Shown: positions 12,920-19,133 of the stretch, one piece after another
Position numbering within the stretch: position 1 is the stretch's first letter
Layout of the letters: every line of letters begins with the position of its first letter
Source of the DNA: a virus
Length of the DNA: 23,032 bases
Strand: one strand, 5' to 3'
Virus record (IMG/VR): IMGVR_UViG_3300025889_007657
Location: 1 to 23,032 of that record
Position numbers and translations under genes: made by a program
Notes under the pieces: generated by a model
What the model was told of the DNA's origin: nothing
Database searches by the model: none
Seen by the model: only the letters and a program-made list of their open reading frames with translations

Positions 12920-13396
12920 ATGGCAGAATTTGAATTCGCCGGAATGACATTTAGAGGAGGAAAGGCAGTGGTCTTGGTCACTGCCCTTTCAACTTTGGGT
13001 GGTGGTGCATGGGGTGCGTTCGAATTTTATAATGACTATCGCAACATGAAGGCACAGATAGAAGAATATGTTGCTCCAGATTTATCGCACATTGAACAAG
13101 AATTAGCAGTTCAAAGCGAAACAATGGCATCCTTACAAGCATTGGTTGAACAGATGGAGAAGAAGTTGGATGCCACTGAAGAGAAATTGAATGATGATAT
13201 GGACAAAGTAGAAGCACTTGCTCGTAAAGTAGACGATGAAACTGCTTCGACTCAACGAGAACTCAGGGATGATGTTTATGCGATTGAGCAAAAGGTTAAT
13301 GATAGATTGAGAACTGTGGACCAAGACATTCGTGATGTCAGGAAGGATCTTGAAGAAAAGATTCAACTCATACTAGACAATCCATTAAATAACTAG
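12920..13396 (+). CDS. Membrane-anchored coiled-coil protein
   Basis: A 158-aa protein. A short N-terminal stretch (MAEFEFAGMTFRGGK) precedes one membrane helix at about 15-37 with a Gly-rich face. From about residue 42 to 152 it is almost entirely heptad-patterned (SETMASLQALVEQMEKKLDATEEKL, in two blocks), a long parallel coiled coil projecting from the membrane. No signal cleavage site is seen. The layout, one anchor plus a rod, is like inner-membrane spanins or superinfection-exclusion proteins, but no partner outer-membrane lipoprotein lies beside it. AAGGGA before ATG 12920 is the ribosome site. Confidence 0.75.
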   Translation: MAEFEFAGMTFRGGKAVVLVTALSTLGGGAWGAFEFYNDYRNMKAQIEEYVAPDLSHIEQELAVQSETMASLQALVEQMEKKLDATEEKLNDDMDKVEALARKVDDETASTQRELRDDVYAIEQKVNDRLRTVDQDIRDVRKDLEEKIQLILDNPLNN

Positions 13397-13405
13397 GAGT
13401 CCGGA

Positions 13406-13729
13406 ATGTCAGAAGAAGAAAAGGCAGGGTTTCACCCAGCAGATACTAATGGTGATGGCAAGGTTAGCGAAGAAGAGCATGCAATGTATATGGAATTTCG
13501 CCGCAAGGAACTTGAAGACCAAGATGCTATGCGGGACGCACAACGAAGCATGACTTGGTTTGCTCTTGCTGGTATGTTAATGTATCCATTCGCCGTTGTC
13601 GGTACGGAATTTATCGGTATGGACAAAGCAGCAAATATTCTTGGCGACATGGCACCTACATACTTTGTCGCTGTTGCTGGTTTGGTTGCAGCGTTCTTTG
13701 GTGCTCAAGCATGGTCCGGAAAAAAGTAG
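13406..13729 (+). CDS. EF-hand membrane protein
   Basis: A 107-aa protein with a canonical calcium-binding EF-hand loop near the N-terminus: DTNGDGKVSEEE at residues 13-24, with D1, N3, D5, G6, hydrophobic V8 and E12 all in place. A charged helix (25-48) leads to two membrane helices at about 50-70 and 84-103, so both ends probably face the same side. AGGAG (13395-13399) precedes ATG 13406. It is the last gene of the late cassette. A calcium-responsive two-helix membrane protein could be a holin or pore regulator; this is inference from topology. Confidence 0.78.
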   Translation: MSEEEKAGFHPADTNGDGKVSEEEHAMYMEFRRKELEDQDAMRDAQRSMTWFALAGMLMYPFAVVGTEFIGMDKAANILGDMAPTYFVAVAGLVAAFFGAQAWSGKK

Positions 13730-13758
13730 TTGCTTTTTCATTATAGATAAAGTATAAT
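13730..13758 (+). promoter_or_regulatory. sigma70-type promoter TTGCTT-17-TATAAT
   Basis: TTGCTT (13730-13735), 17-base spacer, TATAAT (13753-13758), starting just after the stop codon at 13727-13729. The opening TAGTTG plus T-run partly resembles the cassettes at 3513, 3768 and 6172. It should drive 13865-16051. Confidence 0.7.
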
Positions 13759-13792
13759 TACTACAGTCTCGAGATGACTCTAAACTCGCTCT

Positions 13793-13833
13793 GGTCGGTA
13801 CGCACCGTCACCTGAGTATGTGAAAAACTGCTC
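13793..13833 (+). promoter_or_regulatory. Structured 5' leader: two adjacent hairpins
   Basis: The transcript from 13730-13758 would have a leader of about 100 bases. It contains a strong hairpin, GGTCGGT (13793-13799) pairing with ACCG (13804-13807) and ACC (13810-13812) around a 2-base bulge and an ACGC loop. A second hairpin follows, GAGTA/TGCTC (13814-13818, 13829-13833). The second is repeated before the next gene. This arrangement is suggestive of a cis-acting RNA, family unknown. Confidence 0.45.
13811..13833 (+). repeat. Leader repeat, copy 1 (CCTGAG-N-CTGCTC hairpin)
   Basis: The string CCTGAGTATGTG, then AAAAACTGCTC, is repeated nearly exactly at 14081-14104. The T/C difference at 13817 keeps pairing (G-T here, G-C in copy 2), as expected for a conserved RNA stem. 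Confidence 0.6.
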
Positions 13834-13864
13834 AACACACAACACAACACACAAGGAGACTATT

Positions 13865-14071
13865 ATGTCTAATCCATATGAACTTAGGTTTGAAATTTTC
13901 CAACAAGCGAAAGAAATCCTCATAGACGAGTATCACGCAAAAAGAGATGCGGTGTTACACCAATATGAGATGGAAGAGGAGGCATTCTACCCTGACATGC
14001 CAGAGTACCCTTCCTTTGATTCTATCGTTAAAATGGCGAAAGAAATCAACCATTACGTTTCAAAGAGTTGA
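13865..14071 (+). CDS. Small conserved phage protein of unknown function
   Basis: A 68-aa protein from ATG 13865, preceded by AAGGAG (13853-13858, 6 bases). A longer GTG start at 13820 would run through the ribosome site and leader hairpin and is rejected. The protein is mostly one or two amphipathic helices (YELRFEIFQQAKEILIDEYH), acidic, with a Pro-rich turn DMPEYPSF. Similar small proteins occur in T4-type marine phages to my recollection, without assigned function. It is not an acyl carrier protein: there is no DSL phosphopantetheine site, which matters because a ketoacyl synthase follows. Confidence 0.75.
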   Translation: MSNPYELRFEIFQQAKEILIDEYHAKRDAVLHQYEMEEEAFYPDMPEYPSFDSIVKMAKEINHYVSKS

Positions 14072-14080
14072 GTTTTACTA

Positions 14081-14104
14081 CCTGAGCATGTGGTAAAACT
14101 GCTC
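14081..14104 (+). repeat. Leader repeat, copy 2, with an alternative hairpin
   Basis: The second copy of the element lies between the 68-aa gene and the ketoacyl synthase. GAGCA (14084-14088) pairs with TGCTC (14100-14104). A competing stem, GTTTTAC (14072-14078) with GTAAAAC (14093-14099), cannot form at the same time. The ribosome site GGAG of the next gene (14113-14116) lies 8 bases downstream. Confidence 0.55.
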
Positions 14105-14123
14105 GATTTAATGGAGTTTTGTT

Positions 14124-15329
14124 ATGAAAATTGCTGTTACTGGAGTCGGAATTGTTTCTCCCATCGGGAGCAATTTGTCCGAAAATATGCAGAACCTCTT
14201 TGACATGACAGTAGGTTCGTCAGATAACAGAATCCCGCCTGATAACTTATCATCGGAATTGATTAAAAGCACTAAAATATTCTATTCTCAATATACTGAT
14301 GAGCAAGCAAGTCAGCACATCAATCTAAAAGAACTCCGTTACTCTGACCCTGTCATTAAAACTAGCATGATGGCAGTTGACGAAGCAGTACAGATGAGTG
14401 GGATAGACTTACCGAAAGAGACCCCTGTGGTTGTAGGGAGCATCCAGGGTGGAGTCACCACTTACAATGCTTGGGTTGATAAACTATCAAGAAAGGCATC
14501 AAGGAAGGTTCACCCAAAAGTCCTTTTGAGTAGTTCTCATGAATATATCGGCAATCTTATCTCAGAAAGATACCAGATACATGGTCCTTCCTGCGTTGTT
14601 TCTGCTACTTGTATCAGTGGCGTTCAATCATTAGAGTTTGGTAGAAATTATTTGATGCAAGGACACGATTGTGCCATAATCGGTGCTTCTGATCATATGA
14701 CTGCCAGTCTCACTATGTACTATTTTGAACAGTTGGGTGCGTTAAGTCCAACCTCTGAGGTTAAACCATGGGACGTTTCTCGTAATGGGACGGTGATGGG
14801 CGAGGGTAGTGTTTATCTCGTAATAGAACCACTTGACTCTGCACTTAAAAGAAAGGCAAAGATTCGCTGGGTCATCGACGGTATCGCGACTTCTAGTGAC
14901 GCAGGGCATCCGACTGCTCCTTCTCCTGAAGGTATCGGTGGGAAGATAGCAATTAAAGAAGCGATGAGGCAGTCTAATGTTGCCCCCAAGGATTACTCTG
15001 TATTGAACGCTCACGGTACAGGCACTGTATTGGGCGACCCTATTGAGTATAATGTTCTTCGTCATTTCTACGATTCTGGTAAAATTTATAGCAACAAAGG
15101 GCAGATAGGTCATTTGATGGGTGCTAGTTGCCTTGCTGAGTTGGTGCTTGGTGCCGAAGCGATGATAGAAGATTGGATTCCAGGTAACGCAGGATTGCAA
15201 GAACCATTTCCCAATGATGGGCACTTTGAGTTTATGTTCTCTCCCCAAAAATATTCATACAACCATATGATGAAAACCAGTTTTGGTTTTGGGGGACGTT
15301 GTTCAGCAGTGAGTGTGAGAAAATCATGA
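14124..15329 (+). CDS. Beta-ketoacyl-ACP synthase (FabF-like)
   Basis: A 401-aa protein, close to the 413 aa of bacterial FabF. The thiolase fold opens with VTGVGIVSPIGSN. The full catalytic triad is present: Cys163 in SATCISG, His297 in NAHGTGTVLGDPIE and His330 in GQIGHLMGAS. The C-terminal loop FGFGGRCSAV replaces the usual FGFGGTN. The enzyme class condenses malonyl-ACP with an acyl chain, so the phage could alter host acyl chains or make an acyl group for a conjugate. No acyl carrier protein or other fatty-acid gene is nearby, so it would depend on the host ACP. GGAG (14113-14116) precedes the ATG by 7 bases. The ATGA overlap with a glycosyltransferase suggests a joint product, for example a modified glycolipid or DNA adduct (inference). 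Confidence 0.9.
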   Translation: MKIAVTGVGIVSPIGSNLSENMQNLFDMTVGSSDNRIPPDNLSSELIKSTKIFYSQYTDEQASQHINLKELRYSDPVIKTSMMAVDEAVQMSGIDLPKETPVVVGSIQGGVTTYNAWVDKLSRKASRKVHPKVLLSSSHEYIGNLISERYQIHGPSCVVSATCISGVQSLEFGRNYLMQGHDCAIIGASDHMTASLTMYYFEQLGALSPTSEVKPWDVSRNGTVMGEGSVYLVIEPLDSALKRKAKIRWVIDGIATSSDAGHPTAPSPEGIGGKIAIKEAMRQSNVAPKDYSVLNAHGTGTVLGDPIEYNVLRHFYDSGKIYSNKGQIGHLMGASCLAELVLGAEAMIEDWIPGNAGLQEPFPNDGHFEFMFSPQKYSYNHMMKTSFGFGGRCSAVSVRKS

Positions 15330-16051
15330 TAAGTCTTTGTATTCCGTACTATGAAGATCCTAACAGACTTCGCAGTATCCTCATGAACGATTGGATAGAA
15401 CTTTTCGATGAAGTGATTATTGTTGATGATGGTTCTGTTGAGTATCCAGCGAAACCAATCATTGAAGAGTTTGAAGATGAGGGCATATTTTGGTATGCTA
15501 ATTTATCTCTCTATCGAGTGATACACGACCTTGGATTCAATGCTCATGGTGCCCGTAATCTCGCCGCCAAAGAAGCAACTAGCGACTGGTTGTTCTTTAT
15601 GGACGTGGATATGGAGTTGACTGAAGGATTCTGTAAAGAACTCTTCGAGAGAGTCGAGAGCACTCCAGAGGGCGAGTTTATAGTCTGTAGGGTACTTGGC
15701 CAAGACTGTATAAACATATTCTGTGTGCGCTCGGAGGACTTCTGGAAGGCAGGAGGATACGACGAGGAGACTAAAGGGTATCATTTGGGCGATAGAATGT
15801 TCAGGGAGAGACTAGATTCCTTTTGCAAACCAGTTCTGACCGACACCAATTTGCCGTGTAACAGAATGGCAAGAAAGAAGTATGCAGATGATACCATAAC
15901 AGGCACGATGTACCCAGATGATCGCACCGTTGTAGAGAGAAATGTTAAACACATTAAACCAATATTGAAGATGATAGAGGAGAGAAACAAAGACCCCAAA
16001 TTATGGGTTAAAATACCTAAAATTTGTTTTGACTGGGAAAAGATTTTTTAG
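15326..16051 (+). CDS. GT2-like (GT-A fold) glycosyltransferase
   Basis: A 241-aa protein from ATG 15326, overlapping the ketoacyl synthase stop by ATGA; an in-frame TTG at 15299 is less likely. The GT-A fold is clear: ISLCIPYYED at the start, EVIIVDDGS (29-37) for nucleotide binding, ARNLAAKEATSDWLFFMDVDME with a DxD-type metal site (D93-V-D95), and GGYDEETKGYHLGDRMF, the acceptor/catalytic region. Members transfer a sugar from a nucleotide-sugar to lipid, protein, sugar or, in phages, hydroxymethylated DNA. Coupling to a ketoacyl synthase is unusual. The acceptor is unknown. Confidence 0.8.
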   Translation: MISLCIPYYEDPNRLRSILMNDWIELFDEVIIVDDGSVEYPAKPIIEEFEDEGIFWYANLSLYRVIHDLGFNAHGARNLAAKEATSDWLFFMDVDMELTEGFCKELFERVESTPEGEFIVCRVLGQDCINIFCVRSEDFWKAGGYDEETKGYHLGDRMFRERLDSFCKPVLTDTNLPCNRMARKKYADDTITGTMYPDDRTVVERNVKHIKPILKMIEERNKDPKLWVKIPKICFDWEKIF

Positions 16052-16057
16052 TATAAT
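16029..16057 (+). promoter_or_regulatory. sigma70-type promoter TTGACT-17-TATAAT
   Basis: TTGACT (16029-16034) and TATAAT (16052-16057) are separated by 17 bases. The element overlaps the last codons and stop of the glycosyltransferase gene. It should drive the replisome operon beginning at 16084. Confidence 0.85.
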
Positions 16058-16083
16058 TGTTGCATTGACGTTGGAGATATATT

Positions 16084-17022
16084 ATGATGAATGACTTGTG
16101 GTGCGAAAAGTACCGTCCTTCCACTATTGATGAGTGTATCCTTCCCCAGAACCTCAAGGATACCTTTAAGGAAATCGTTGCCACTGGCGAAGTTCCAAAT
16201 ATGCTTTTCACTGGTACAGCAGGTCTTGGCAAGACGACCGTTGCTCGTGCCATCTGTAACGAACTTGACCTTGACTACATTCTGATCAACGCGTCAGAGT
16301 CTGGCAACATCGACACTCTCCGTGGCAAGATCAAGCAGTTCGCTTCTACCATTTCTCTTCAAGGTGGGTATAAGGTTGTAATCCTCGATGAGGCAGACTA
16401 CTTAAACGCACAATCTACTCAACCTGCTTTGCGTGGATTCATTGAAGAGTTTTCTAACAACTGTCGGTTTATCCTGACGTGTAACTTTAAAAATAAGATC
16501 ATCGAACCACTCCACTCGCGATGTGGCGTTGTTGAGTTCAATACTTCTAAGAAGGATATGGTTCAACTGTGTGGTCAGTTCATGCAACGGGTTATGAGCA
16601 TCTTGAAAGACGAAGGTGTGTCGGTCTCTAATCCTGATTTGGTTGCAGAACTAATCATGCGCCATGCGCCCGATTGGCGTCGTATCCTCAACGAACTCCA
16701 ACGCCACTCGCGAGGTGGAGAACTACAACTTGATGTACTGAGTGGTTCTACCTCTGGTAATATCGCAGACCTGTTTAAGCACCTCAAAGGTAAAGACTTC
16801 AAACAAATGCGTCAGTGGGTTGCTAACAACATGGATGTAGATTCTTCTGCTATCTTTCGAGGAATCTATGATACAATGAATGATAATGTGACACCGAACA
16901 GCATCCCACAGTTGGTGTTGATTCTTGCTGACTATCAGTTCAAGGCAGCATTTGTTGCTGATGCGGAGTTGAACGTGGTTGCTTGTATGACGGAGGTAAT
17001 GGCCAATGTCGAGTTCATCTAA
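16084..17022 (+). CDS. 44: Clamp loader ATPase subunit, T4 gp44-like
   Basis: A 312-aa protein, matching T4 gp44 (319 aa). It opens with LWCEKYRPSTIDECI, typical of the gp44/RFC family. Walker A is GTAGLGKTT (44-52), Walker B ends in DEAD (102-105), sensor 1 is ILTCNFKNKI, and the SRC motif carrying the arginine finger is at 145-147. A helical collar domain makes up the C-terminal third. Four gp44 and one gp62 open the gp45 ring and place it on primed DNA. GGAG (16073-16076) is 7 bases from ATG 16084. The partner gp62-like gene comes 1.2 kb later rather than directly after, as in T4. Confidence 0.93.
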   Translation: MMNDLWCEKYRPSTIDECILPQNLKDTFKEIVATGEVPNMLFTGTAGLGKTTVARAICNELDLDYILINASESGNIDTLRGKIKQFASTISLQGGYKVVILDEADYLNAQSTQPALRGFIEEFSNNCRFILTCNFKNKIIEPLHSRCGVVEFNTSKKDMVQLCGQFMQRVMSILKDEGVSVSNPDLVAELIMRHAPDWRRILNELQRHSRGGELQLDVLSGSTSGNIADLFKHLKGKDFKQMRQWVANNMDVDSSAIFRGIYDTMNDNVTPNSIPQLVLILADYQFKAAFVADAELNVVACMTEVMANVEFI

Positions 17023-17302
17023 GGTAAACTATAAGTTCCGCGAAGATAAGTTGATTGAAGAGTTCAAGAACTATATTGATTCGACTTATAGTGGGCATTA
17101 TGGACAAGGTGGTCTACAGTCATCAGAAGTTATCGTTGATCGTGGGCATGGTCTTGGTTTCTTCCTTGGCAATGTTGATAAGTATAATGGCAGGTACGGT
17201 AAAAAGGGCACACCTGACGATCATCGCAAAGACATCATAAAAATTATTCACTATGGTTTCCTTGCTCTTTACGAACATGATAGAATTCATGGTGATATTT
17301 AA
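17006..17302 (+). CDS. DUF3310-like small protein
   Basis: A 98-aa protein starting inside the end of the clamp loader gene (17-base overlap), with CGGAGG (16991-16996) before the ATG. The DUF3310-like pattern is visible: GFFLGNVDKYNGRYGKKG (51-68) followed by DDHRKDIIKIIHY (71-83), a helical block seen in many phage proteins of unknown function, sometimes labelled nucleotide-kinase-related. No Walker motifs are present. It is the first of three cargo genes placed between 44 and 62. Confidence 0.65.
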   Translation: MSSSSKVNYKFREDKLIEEFKNYIDSTYSGHYGQGGLQSSEVIVDRGHGLGFFLGNVDKYNGRYGKKGTPDDHRKDIIKIIHYGFLALYEHDRIHGDI

Positions 17303-17538
17303 TGGATTGGGATTTTGATGAAAATGAGATGGACCCTGAGTTCACCTCAGAGTTAACCAGAAAACTCTATGAGTTGATGATTGCTCTTAACAAAACCAGC
17401 ATAGAACATTTCAATACATTTTCTTTGAAAGAGTTGAGCGCAATAAAAGAATTCTATGGCGGTAGTCTGGTATATTCAATCTACAAAGATGTGGACTTTG
17501 TGCTGCGTGAACCAAAACCATCGGATACAATACACTAA
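17302..17538 (+). CDS. Small acidic protein of unknown function
   Basis: A 78-aa protein overlapping its neighbours on both sides at TAATG junctions (17300-17304 and 17536-17540). It starts MDWDFDENEMDPEFTSELTR, then a helix-rich region (KLYELMIALNKTSIEHF), and ends with FVLREPKPSDTIH. There is no signal or membrane segment. Tight packing supports translation. I do not recognise a family. It precedes an epimerase-like gene, but no functional link can be drawn. Confidence 0.7.
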   Translation: MDWDFDENEMDPEFTSELTRKLYELMIALNKTSIEHFNTFSLKELSAIKEFYGGSLVYSIYKDVDFVLREPKPSDTIH

Positions 17539-18281
17539 TGAAGATTTTACTTACAGGAACCAAAGGATATCGAAAGGGATTTATTGCAAGTCGTTTCATT
17601 GAGTTGTATGAAAATTCTTATGATATTACAGAGTACGAAGGCGACATTCGCGAATTTGAAATAAACATGTTTGATGATGTTGACTTGGTGCTACACCTTG
17701 CTGCTATGGCAGGTGTTCGCCGCTCTCATCTTGAACCAGATTTGTTCTGGGACGTGAATGTAATGGCGTCTCAAAAAATATTTCACCAATGCGAGGAGGC
17801 AAGAATACCAGTGCTGTATGCTTCTTCCTCTTCGATCTATGAGTGGTGGTTGTCGCCCTATGCATCTACGAAGTGGATGATGGAATTTATCGCGCCACCA
17901 AACACTCTGGGTCTCAGGTTTCATACAGTCTATGGACCAAACAGTCGAAAGGACATGCTGTATGAAATGTTGAAAGAAAAGAACGTCAAGTATTTGACTA
18001 ACCACACACGTGACTGGACGCACGTTGACGATATTTGCTCTGCTATTGATATCTGTATCAAAAATTTTGACGAGATTAAAGAGTATCGAGCAATTGACGT
18101 TGGTAATGGTCAACCAGTGACAGTGGTTGATATGGCGAATAAAGTTTGGCCAGATAATAACCTGCCTGTCAAAGAAGTTACTGGCGAACGAGAAGATACT
18201 TGCGCTAACCCTAAAATTTTATTACAATATGGTTGGGAACCAAAGCACCATATATTGGAAGATGATCATGAATCCATTTGA
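17538..18281 (+). CDS. NAD-dependent epimerase/dehydratase (extended SDR), short form
   Basis: A 247-aa extended short-chain dehydrogenase of the sugar-nucleotide type. The Rossmann start MKILLTGTKG is followed by an extra YRKG before FIASRF, so the glycine loop is 4 residues longer than the usual TGxxGFIGS. Further landmarks are HLAA (53-56), YASSSSIYE (94-102) holding the catalytic Ser, the YxxxK pair Y108/K112, and RFHTVYGP (127-134). The protein is about 60-70 residues shorter than typical family members, with the substrate-binding C-terminus reduced. It would act on a nucleotide sugar, perhaps supplying the glycosyltransferases in the window. The 14-base overlap with gp62 shows it was inserted tightly into the replisome operon. 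Confidence 0.82.
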   Translation: MKILLTGTKGYRKGFIASRFIELYENSYDITEYEGDIREFEINMFDDVDLVLHLAAMAGVRRSHLEPDLFWDVNVMASQKIFHQCEEARIPVLYASSSSIYEWWLSPYASTKWMMEFIAPPNTLGLRFHTVYGPNSRKDMLYEMLKEKNVKYLTNHTRDWTHVDDICSAIDICIKNFDEIKEYRAIDVGNGQPVTVVDMANKVWPDNNLPVKEVTGEREDTCANPKILLQYGWEPKHHILEDDHESI

Positions 18282-18642
18282 ATTTTTGAACAGCATCACC
18301 TACAATAAACAAGACCTGATGGTAGATGAGGAAACGGAAAAGGCATACAATTCATTCCTAGTCAACCGTGGTCTATCGTATTTTCAAGATACGGTTCTAC
18401 TGGCAAACGAGATGAACTGTAATCACCACCTTGACGAAAAGTTGCAGTATGATTTCCTGCGCAACATTGTTCGCAAAAGGAAGCGATTCAGCAAGTGGGC
18501 GAAAAAGGATACGATAGACTCAATTGAGGTTATCAAAGAATATTATGGGTACAGCAACTCCAAAGCAGAGTCAGTTGCTGACCTGATTAGTCCGGAGCAG
18601 TTAGATTATATGCGAAGCAAGTTGTCAAAAGGTGGTATCTAG
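18268..18642 (+). CDS. 62: Clamp loader small subunit, T4 gp62-like
   Basis: A 124-aa protein from ATG 18268; a longer in-frame start at 18127 would lie deep in the epimerase gene and is rejected. MNPFEFLNSITYNKQDLMVD, then LVNRGLSYFQDTVLLANEMN, LDEKLQYDFLRNIVRKRKRFSKW and YYGYSN are the hallmark strings of the phage clamp loader A (gp62) family. T4 gp62 is longer (187 aa), but short forms are normal in marine T4-type phages, as I recall. It bridges the gp44 ring and contacts DNA and the clamp. Its separation from 44 by three cargo genes is the notable feature. Confidence 0.9.
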   Translation: MNPFEFLNSITYNKQDLMVDEETEKAYNSFLVNRGLSYFQDTVLLANEMNCNHHLDEKLQYDFLRNIVRKRKRFSKWAKKDTIDSIEVIKEYYGYSNSKAESVADLISPEQLDYMRSKLSKGGI

Positions 18643-18653
18643 AGTTAAATGTT

Positions 18654-18661
18654 TATAAATA
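18654..18661 (+). promoter_or_regulatory. T4-type late promoter TATAAATA
   Basis: An exact TATAAATA 12 bases after the gp62-like stop codon, upstream of regA. Late transcription into regA/43 would be unusual, as these are early/middle genes in T4, so it may be a chance match or a second phase of expression. Confidence 0.5.
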
Positions 18662-18670
18662 TTACTTGTA

Positions 18671-18699
18671 TTGTTTGTCATGACAATAATTCCTATAAT
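18671..18699 (+). promoter_or_regulatory. sigma70-type promoter TTGTTT-17-TATAAT
   Basis: TTGTTT (18671-18676), 17 bases, TATAAT (18694-18699). Start of transcription would be near 18706, giving regA a leader of about 44 bases if its start is ATG 18750. Confidence 0.6.
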
Positions 18700-18749
18700 T
18701 TGACTTGGACTCTATTATGTACGAAGCTGTATATTGGTCTCCGCAAGAT

Positions 18750-19130
18750 ATGCTTGAGATCACTCTGAACGAACCAGACGACTTTCTCAAAGTAAGAGAA
18801 ACCCTAACGAGAATCGGCATTGCCTCTCGTAAAGACAAAAAACTATTTCAATCTTGTCATATCCTCCACAAGCAAGGAAGGTATTTTATAGTACACTTCA
18901 AAGAATTGTTCCTCCTTGATGGCAAGAAATCTAATTTAGAAGAATCAGACCTCCAAAGAAGGAACACCATAGCGACCCTTCTTAGTGACTGGGGTCTTGT
19001 TAACATTGTCGACTCCTCTAAGGTGAAAGATAAAGCACCTATAAGGCAAATTAAAGTTGTTTCGTTTCGTGAAAAGGATGAGTGGGAACTTTGTCAGAAA
19101 TACAATATAGGAAACAAACCCACAAACTAA
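18750..19130 (+). CDS. regA: RegA translational repressor
   Basis: A 126-aa protein, close to T4 RegA (122 aa). MLEITLNEPDDFLKVRETLTRIGIA aligns with the T4 N-terminus, and SCHILHKQGRYFIVHFKELF, LLSDWGLVNIV and the ending KYNIGNK also match. RegA binds ribosome sites of many early phage mRNAs and represses their translation, including its own and clamp-loader messages in T4. ATG 18750 is preferred because it matches the T4 start; an in-frame ATG at 18717 would add 11 residues but would sit only about 11 bases from the predicted transcription start. Neither has a strong ribosome site, which may relate to RegA self-control. Confidence 0.93.
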   Translation: MLEITLNEPDDFLKVRETLTRIGIASRKDKKLFQSCHILHKQGRYFIVHFKELFLLDGKKSNLEESDLQRRNTIATLLSDWGLVNIVDSSKVKDKAPIRQIKVVSFREKDEWELCQKYNIGNKPTN

Positions 19131-19133
19131 TAT

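Noticed and set aside
13865-14071. Acyl carrier protein partner for the ketoacyl synthase
   Set aside because: Size is similar, but there is no DSL/Ser attachment site, and the sequence resembles another small phage family.
18127-18267. N-terminal extension of the gp62-like protein
   Set aside because: The extension reads the epimerase gene in another frame, and the gp62 family begins at MNPFEF (18268).
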